From the NCBI RefSeq assembly GCF_018446385.1, contig NC_056004.1, positions 24,558,492-24,622,491 of the forward strand: a stretch of DNA of 64,000 nucleotides, in the 5' to 3' direction. Below are positions 58,070-64,000 of this stretch, piece by piece. Both the position numbers and the translations under genes were made by a program. The stretch is from Zingiber officinale (Eukaryota; Streptophyta; Magnoliopsida; Zingiberales; Zingiberaceae). The notes under the pieces were generated by a model, which worked only from the letters and a program-made list of their open reading frames with translations, did not search any database and was not told where the DNA came from. Position 1 is the stretch's first letter; every line of letters begins with the position of its first letter.

Positions 58070-60817
58070 TGTAAAATACCGGAAATAGGCGAATATTAAT
58101 AAGGGAATTTTCAGGAATTTTTGGAAATTTTTCGGAGCTCGTACGAACAAGTTAACGGGGATCAAGATGGGGCCCGGAAAAGCCTGTTTAGGCTACCCAG
58201 TTTTAATAAGGAAAAGTTTTATTTATTTTCCTTTTTCTTTTTCTTTTTCTTTATTTTCTTTAAATCCTTCGTTTCTCTCCCTCCTCGCACCCGAGCCATC
58301 CAGACGCCGCCTTCCTTTCTCCTCCTTGCCCTAACCGCCGGCGGCGGTTACTCCTCCTCGAGCGTACAACCCCTCCGCCGAGCCTTCCTCTTCATTTTCT
58401 CCTCTTATCTGTGAAGCCGAGCCCTTCCTCCTAGCGCCGATCGCCTCTGTGCCTAGCGTCACCGCCGACGCCGCCTCCGGATTTTCCCCTCCCTTCCTCT
58501 GGTCCGGTGAGACACCGCCGACCTTCTTTCTGCCGACGCCGCCGTCTTCGACCCTAGCGCCGACCGCCCCTTTCACTGGAGATCCGAGCCCTAGCTTCAG
58601 CCGCGACACCCCTCTCTTCAGCGACATCCGAGCACAACCGACACCCATACAGCGCTGTGCCTGCTTCCCGAGCAATGTTCGATCTCTCCGGTGATCACCT
58701 TTGTTACTGTCCCTGCTGTTCCCTAGCGCCGGCAGAGAGAAAAACCAGAGGAAGAACTTGGCTTCGTGCAGGTAAGACATATTTGGGTATTAGATTTTGA
58801 CTGGGATGTTGACACATAGGGAGAAGTTGTTCTTTGCAGTGTAGGCAACAGAACTGTGGCAACGGTTTCACCTCGCTCCGGATAGGATTATTGGCAGCAA
58901 CTTCGTCTACTGTGCTGCAACAGCGAATCTTCTCCAGCTGTAATTTGAGGTGAAAATGTGTTTTATGTATGAATTGATACGTACCTAATTTGGTTATAGG
59001 ATGATACATTGAGGGCGGATCCTTGTTGTAGATTGAGTTGGTTTTAAATGAATCTAATGGAACGATTAGGGTTAAGACCATTAACCTTAGTCAATGGTTA
59101 GAATTAATTTTGGGTAGACAATTATTTATGTTAATTAGGGTTTTCCCTGATACTAGTTTCGTGGATTTTATTAAGCTATTTAAATTCATTTGAATTGTAG
59201 CTAAATAAAATATATCTATATGTTCGACACAGGACTTTGATTCGGGACGGTATCTCGACGAGTATCTTGATTACCGGATTGGACCACTTTATTGGAGGCG
59301 GGTACTTTGACTTATGTCTTTGATATGCATAACAATATGTTTAACATATAGCAGTGATTGTGTAATCATTTTGTTTCGGTTGGTCACTACATGATAGTTA
59401 CATGGTTGCTTGTTTATTTATTCTGCACTGCATATTATTTACCTGATCATATATGCTTTAGGTAGTGACCCAACCACATGCTATGTTATTTTCTGGATCT
59501 AGGGTTTATTTGATGCCCTATCTGATTTGTGTACCTTCTATCTGATACATCTTCCAGTGGTACACACTTTGTATTATTTATATGGTCATTACTATATTAT
59601 TCATGAGATTGTCATGCTTAGTGTCATGCATCATGATTACAGTGCGATTGTCGGCTCCACTATGGTTGAGCCCATCGCCAGTTACATGTATTACACACCA
59701 CCACCACCCATGGGTTAGTGGTATATCGTGTGTGGCGGTTCTCTGTTTGGCTCCGTTGGTCGGGTGACTCAGCGTAGCCGGCAGATCGATTCTGCTCTGT
59801 TTGGCTCCGCATAGTGTAGCAGCGTGGTAGCCGGCGGATGGTGGACTCTGTTTGGCTCCGTTGGTCGGGTGACTCAGCATGGGGTATCCTCCCCGTCATC
59901 GTGTACAGGAGATGAGAGCATTGAGCTCCCCATTTATGATTTGGGGTCAGAGGACAGAAGTTCCGTCCACCCAGTCACTGTCAGGAGCAGTGATGTCAGA
60001 GTGCACGGTCACCATATGCATTTATTGCATTTATTGTTTGTGATTGCTGCATTTACTTGCTGCATATATATGGATGCATATAATTGACATGCATACAGGA
60101 TTATGACTTCCCCGGTCTGACGACCCTATTACCTTTGTACTTTGATCCCGGTTAGTACAGTTATCTCCTGATTTCGTTTCAGTTGCATTTATCCTTCTCG
60201 TATTCAGGAGACTGTACGCATGTTAGTGTTGTCTGTTATTTGTTTTATTATGTATATCAGTTATACCTGCTGAGTGTTGGACTCACCCCGCCTCCATTGT
60301 TGATATATTTTCAGGTTGAGGCTGTCCGGAGCAGTTCCAGTCGCTGGTTCCCACAGCACGTAGTGCTAGTCCTCTGCTAGTTTTGAGTTGTTATTTTATT
60401 TTAGCTTTTCTCTATCAGACTTTGTTTTAGTCTTGTTTTGGATTTTACATATGGATATTGTATGGAATCCTTCCGTTTGATGGACTTTTGGTATGATTTG
60501 GATTTTATTCTACTACATGCCTGCCTGGACGGTAGAAGAGGTGAGTTCGTCGGATTTGAGTTTTACGAGTGTAGTTGAGTAGGGTGGATTTCGAGTCAGA
60601 GTATTATTGTTTGTGATTACTATTATTAATTGCGTGGTTGTGACAGCCAGAAGCTGAATATCTATATAAACTGCGTGGTGATTGTTTTTATTTATTGTTA
60701 TGATTTCAGCCGCATGTGGCTGGGGTATATGTGTTATGTAGAAGTTTCAGATTGTCCGCCGTACAGGGGAGATGCTGCCGAAATTTCTTCGGACAGGGAC
60801 TCCTCTGGGGCGTGACA
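58070..60817 (+). repeat. 3' LTR of the gypsy element (complete, 2748 bp)
   Basis: TGTAAAATACC...GGGGCGTGACA. It differs from the 5' copy by scattered substitutions, by an 11-bp shorter GGAATTTTT region near 58120, and by an internal expansion at about 59720-59890 where TCTGTTTGGCTCCG and GGTGACTCAGC are repeated two or three times. Confidence 0.93.
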
Positions 60818-61186
60818 AAAACTAAAATTTTTAACTATGAGTTTTCTTACTCAAATTTCTTACTCAACTATAAGTTTTCTCAAATTTTTAACTAAACATT
60901 TGTCAAAAATTCAATTTGGTTTAAATTATTTTATCTATTTTTTAATGTATGGCAATGGGGGAGAAAAAAAAAGTAAAGTTAAGTAATTAAAGAAAAGTGA
61001 AAGTTAAGTGATTAAGGGGAGCTATTACTTAAGTGATTAAGTGTAATCTAAATATTGCATCTTTTTATGATATTGCATCTTTTTAACTTGTGTGCATTTA
61101 TGTTCTACAAATTACCTTTCTTTTTATAATCAAGTTATGTTTTACTTAACTTTAAATTTTGTTGTCATAATAAAAAAGGGAGAGAT
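60818..61186 (+). other. 3' non-coding part and polypurine tract of the copia element
   Basis: AT-rich DNA with GTTAAGTAATTAA-type repeats, ending AAAAAAGGGAGAGAT (61172-61186), a polypurine tract directly in front of the LTR start. Confidence 0.7.
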
Positions 61187-62414
61187 TGTTGGTGTGGGAA
61201 CATCAGACAATCAAACCTGAGTTTTGATAATGGCAAATGGTTCAAAGTTAAGGTTATTTGTGGTCTAACGAGTTTTGAATGAGATTACAGGAAAGTCCTA
61301 AGTATACTTAGGCAAAAGTCCTAGCTGTGGTTAGGTAAGTGGAAAACCCTAGGAGGTGATAACCTTAGGTCTTAGGGAATGGTAACCCTAAGCAGAAAGT
61401 CTTAACGGGTTGAGTGCTTCGGGCAAAATCCTAGAGTCGGGGACTCTAGATTGAAATTCTGGTGTCGCAAACCGGGTGGAAGTCTAGATGAGTCGTGGAG
61501 CAAACGTCCAGCATGAAGACCGAGAGCCTCGGGCGTTGAGTAAAAGTCCAGTCGGTCTGGAGGACCGGTCTGGCAACAAACTCTCCTGAGTGGAGTAGGT
61601 GAGGACGCGTTCCCCGATGAGGGAACAGTAAGCGTCGGTTCGACCTAGGATTTCCAGAGGGAAATCCGAAATCAGAACTGAACAGTCCGATGACTGTCAA
61701 ATACTTATATTATTTGTATTTTATTATGCTAACTTGGTTTTGCAGGGTATATTTTGTTTGTGGACTAATATACCTTGCAAGAATGAAGTTTCCCAAGGGA
61801 AGACTCGGATCAACAGCCTTGGTTGGAGCTGCGCAGGAAGCAGGCAGAGGCGCACTCCAAGGCTGTTGAAAGCGCCTTCGGTGCTAGATGGGAGGCGCCC
61901 TCCATGGAGCCTGGAGGCGCCTTCTGGTGGATAAGCAGCGAACGCTGCAGAGCTTATCAACGCGGCTAACTCGGGGCTAGAGGCGCCTCCTATGGAGGTT
62001 GGAGGCGCCCTCAACAGCTTATATAAGCCTGGTTCGAGCAAGAGGCAAAATAACACATTTTCTACAAGCAATCTTCGAAGCTGCACTCTACACCGAAACG
62101 ACTCAACGACGCTCAGCTGCTGTTCCGACAATCGACAATTACTTCTATAATCTTTTATTGTCAGTATAATTTTTTTAAAGTTCAGTACTTGTAATTAATC
62201 TTGTAAAGATTCTCAAGCTTATAGTGATTGCCCACCGAAGCGATCAATGATCGCGGGCCTTGAAGTAGGAGTCGACACAGGCTCCGAACCAAGTAACAAA
62301 AAGTGTTAGCGATTGCTTTTAGTTTACTTCTATATTCTACTGCGTATTTACGAAACAAACGAATTAGTTATGAGCGCTATTCACACCCCCCCTTTAGTGC
62401 ATTACGATCCTACA
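61187..62414 (+). repeat. 3' LTR of the copia-type element
   Basis: TGTTGGTGTGGGAAC...GATCCTACA. It aligns with 45881-47144, with visible substitutions and several indels, so this insertion is older than the gypsy element within it. GCTTATATAAGCCTGG at about 62018 repeats the probable promoter box of the other copy. Confidence 0.88.
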
Positions 62415-62534
62415 ATTTGATCTCGTCCAATGGGACAGAAGGCAGCAAAGAGGATAGGTAAAGAAAAAGTAGACTTAATTGATGAATTGAATTAGGCTAT
62501 GCAACAATCAATGACACATTTGGAAAAGTATAAT
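62415..62534 (+). pseudogene. PIF/Harbinger-type ORF, right part
   Basis: Reads PMGQKAAKRIGKEKVDLIDE, LN, a TAG stop (62493-62495, where Gln would be expected), then AMQQSMTHLEKYN. This is the Gly-Gln-Lys-Ala-Ala-Lys basic region usual in the C-terminal half of the Myb/SANT-like ORF seen at 45485-45880. Some coding sequence between the halves is missing. It is cut at 62535 by the next LTR. Confidence 0.55.
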
Positions 62535-64000
62535 TGTTGGGGCAATTTCCCTAGGTCAAGGTTGACCAGTTTGACTAAGCTTGAGTTGAGTCAAGCTTGA
62601 GTCAGGATTTGAGTTTTGATATGTGACAATATAAGGAGTTTGACAATATAAGGATATTGCTAGAGTAATCATCCGGTATTGGAGATGGTCAAAGGGTTGA
62701 CCAGGTTGATAAGAAGACAAGTCAAGTAGGTCAGGAATGACAGGAGACTTGACTGGGTAAGTCCTAACTAGAGGTTAGGTGTCTGGAAGTCTTAACTGGA
62801 GGTTAGGTAGTAGTAAAGTCCTAGTGAGGAGCTAGGCAGTGGAAAGTCCTGGTGATGAGCCAGTCAACGGGAGAGTCCTAGTGAGGAGCTAGGCAGGAGA
62901 AAGTCCTGGCGAGGAGCCAGGCAATTGGAAAGTCCAAGTGTGATCTTGGCAAAAGAGAAAGTCCTGGCGAGGAGCCAAGCAATTGGAAAGTCCAAGTGTG
63001 ATCTTGGCAAAGGAGAAAGTCCTGGTGAGGAGCCAGGCAATTGGAAAGTCCAAGTGTGATCTTGGCAAAAGAGAAAGTCCTGGTGAGGAGCCAGGCAATT
63101 GGAAAGTTCAAGTGTGATCTTGGCAAAGGTTGTAAGTCCAAGCATGTGGTCTTGGCAATGTAAGTCCTAGTGTGACTTGGCAAGGAGAACTCGACAACTA
63201 GGATGAGGCCGAAGGAAGCTCTTGAATGCAAGGCGTGAAGGATAGGGAGATATCCGAGGGACGCAAGGCTGGTGGAGGAGGCTAGAAGGCTAGTTCGAGG
63301 TTGGTTGGGTGCGGCCAATTGCTAGGCATGGAGACCCAACAGGTCACGGTTGACCGGGAGTTGGATTTAGAGACTTTTGGACTTGAGTTTGAGTCAAGTC
63401 CAGGCTGGTCAATCGATCGGGCGATCGATTGAACCAGGGTCCAATCGATTAGTGGATCGATTGGAGTGTGCTACGATTGTGGGAAGGCCCAATCGATCGG
63501 TTGATCGATTGGGATGTGAAATCACGAGCACAGAAGTTTTCCCAATCGATCGGGCGATTGATTGGGAGATGTCGATCAATCAACCGATCGATTGGGCAGG
63601 GAAGTTCTCGCGCGATCGCGAGAACACAGAAAGCGTCTGAATCGATCCACCGATCGATTCAGACTGTCCCAATCGATCGGCCAATCGATTGGGATTCGAC
63701 CGTTGGATAGGATGCAGGTGATGGATGGCTGCGTTGGAGCGGTGCTGACGTGGCAATCGATTGGGGATGGATTGGATCGATTGGGAGAACTGTTTAAAGC
63801 CTTGGCGGAGCGTTTTCTCCGTAGATCTTTATGATCTTTTCCTGCGAGCTCACAGCGATCTTCTCCAAGCTTCTCCGCCAGTTCTTGAAGGCTCTTAGGT
63901 TCAAGGGACAACAACAATCAACAAGTAAGCAAGAAGAAGGGTGTATTTCAGTTGTATATTTGTATCTTCTTCTTGTGTGAGTGTTTTAGTGTTGTGTGTG
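62535..64000 (+). mobile_element. LTR element running off the window end
   Basis: Starts TGTTGGGGCAATTTCCCTAG, the same start as the solo LTR in G6PDH intron 4 (there on the minus strand). Interior order is the same in mirror: GTTGACC words, then ~62-bp tandem repeats around GGAGCCAGGCAATTGGAAAG (62870-63120), then CAATCGATCGG quasi-palindromes (63410-63770). The end lies beyond 64000, so whether internal retrotransposon sequence follows is unknown. All the short ORFs here, including the repetitive minus-strand ones at 62864-63318, come from the tandem repeats. Confidence 0.8.
62870..63125. repeat. ~62-bp tandem repeats
   Basis: AAAGTCCTGG(C/T)GAGGAGCC, GGCAATTGGAAAGTCCAAGT and GTGATCTTGGCAAA repeat four times at about 62-bp spacing. 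Confidence 0.9.

Larger units (their letters stand above)
49497..60817 (+). mobile_element. Ty3/gypsy chromovirus (Tekay/Del-like), nearly complete
   Basis: 5' LTR (missing its first ~33 bp), PBS region, gag, pol, polypurine tract and full 3' LTR, 11.3 kb. Order protease-RT-RNase H-integrase plus a C-terminal chromo-like segment places it among Ty3/gypsy chromoviruses. Four in-frame stops and two frameshifts make it non-autonomous now. The sequence after the 3' LTR is AAAACTAAAA; a 5-bp target duplication cannot be checked because the 5' terminus is missing. Confidence 0.93.
45881..62414 (+). mobile_element. Ty1/copia-type LTR element, 16.5 kb with nested insertions
   Basis: Two direct LTRs of ~1.25 kb bound the unit; the first is followed by an initiator-Met-type primer-binding site and the second is preceded by a polypurine tract. 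Gag is present but broken. No copia protease, integrase or reverse transcriptase is seen, so pol was lost or the element was non-autonomous. The interior from 48651 to 60817 is later-arriving LTR-element DNA. The stretch 60818-61186 is the element's own AT-rich 3' non-coding region. No 5-bp target duplication is evident at the outer ends. Confidence 0.82.

Noticed and set aside
62864-63318. Overlapping minus-strand ORFs with repeats of GLSNCLAPHQDF type
   Set aside because: The protein repeat is a direct translation of the ~62-bp LTR tandem repeat. Three frames show the same pattern, which is typical of satellite-like DNA and not of a repeat protein.

Overview
This is nuclear DNA of a flowering plant. 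The evidence is intron-rich genes with GT-AG introns, three nuclear-encoded plastid proteins with transit peptides, plant-type repeats (Ty3/gypsy chromovirus, Ty1/copia, an L1-like LINE, an Au-type SINE, hAT and Mutator-like MITEs) and no bacterial features. Species cannot be read from the sequence; a monocot is a weak guess. I spliced five genes by hand and checked that frame is kept across every junction.

Left half, gene-rich: a plastid ClpC Hsp100 chaperone (+, coding exons 4201-9297, 9 exons, 922 aa); glutamate-1-semialdehyde 2,1-aminomutase (-, 12600-16690, 3 exons, 473 aa); actin-related protein 2 (-, 20014-28863, 15 exons, 389 aa); a small secreted TPD1-like protein (-, 30083-30540, 2 exons, 109 aa); and a plastid glucose-6-phosphate dehydrogenase (-, 33798-42039, 10 exons, 588 aa). 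Introns hold well-preserved insertions: a 5'-truncated LINE with a 14-15 bp target duplication (ARP2 intron 1), a hAT MITE with a perfect 8-bp duplication (ARP2 intron 10), and a 5.3-kb G6PDH intron 4 carrying a Mutator-like element with an Au SINE inside it plus a 1.8-kb solo LTR.

Right part (43.7-64 kb), a nest of mobile elements: a long foldback element, a degenerate small secreted-peptide gene with a four-fold 16-residue repeat, and a broken PIF/Harbinger-type Myb/SANT-like ORF. That ORF is split by a 16.5-kb Ty1/copia-type element (LTRs 45881-47144 and 61187-62414, only gag left). The copia element is itself interrupted by an LTR fragment (48651-49496) and a nearly complete Ty3/gypsy chromovirus (49497-60817). 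A further LTR starts at 62535 and runs off the window.

Gene logic: ClpC (unfoldase for the stromal Clp protease), GSA (last step of 5-aminolevulinate synthesis) and plastid G6PDH (stromal NADPH) all act in the chloroplast; ARP2 nucleates branched actin in the cytosol; the TPD1-like protein is probably apoplastic. The most unusual signals are a run of four initiator-tRNA-Met primer-binding-site copies behind the gypsy 5' LTR, the tandem-repeat secreted-peptide remnant, and arrays of ~22-bp quasi-palindromes in several element families.
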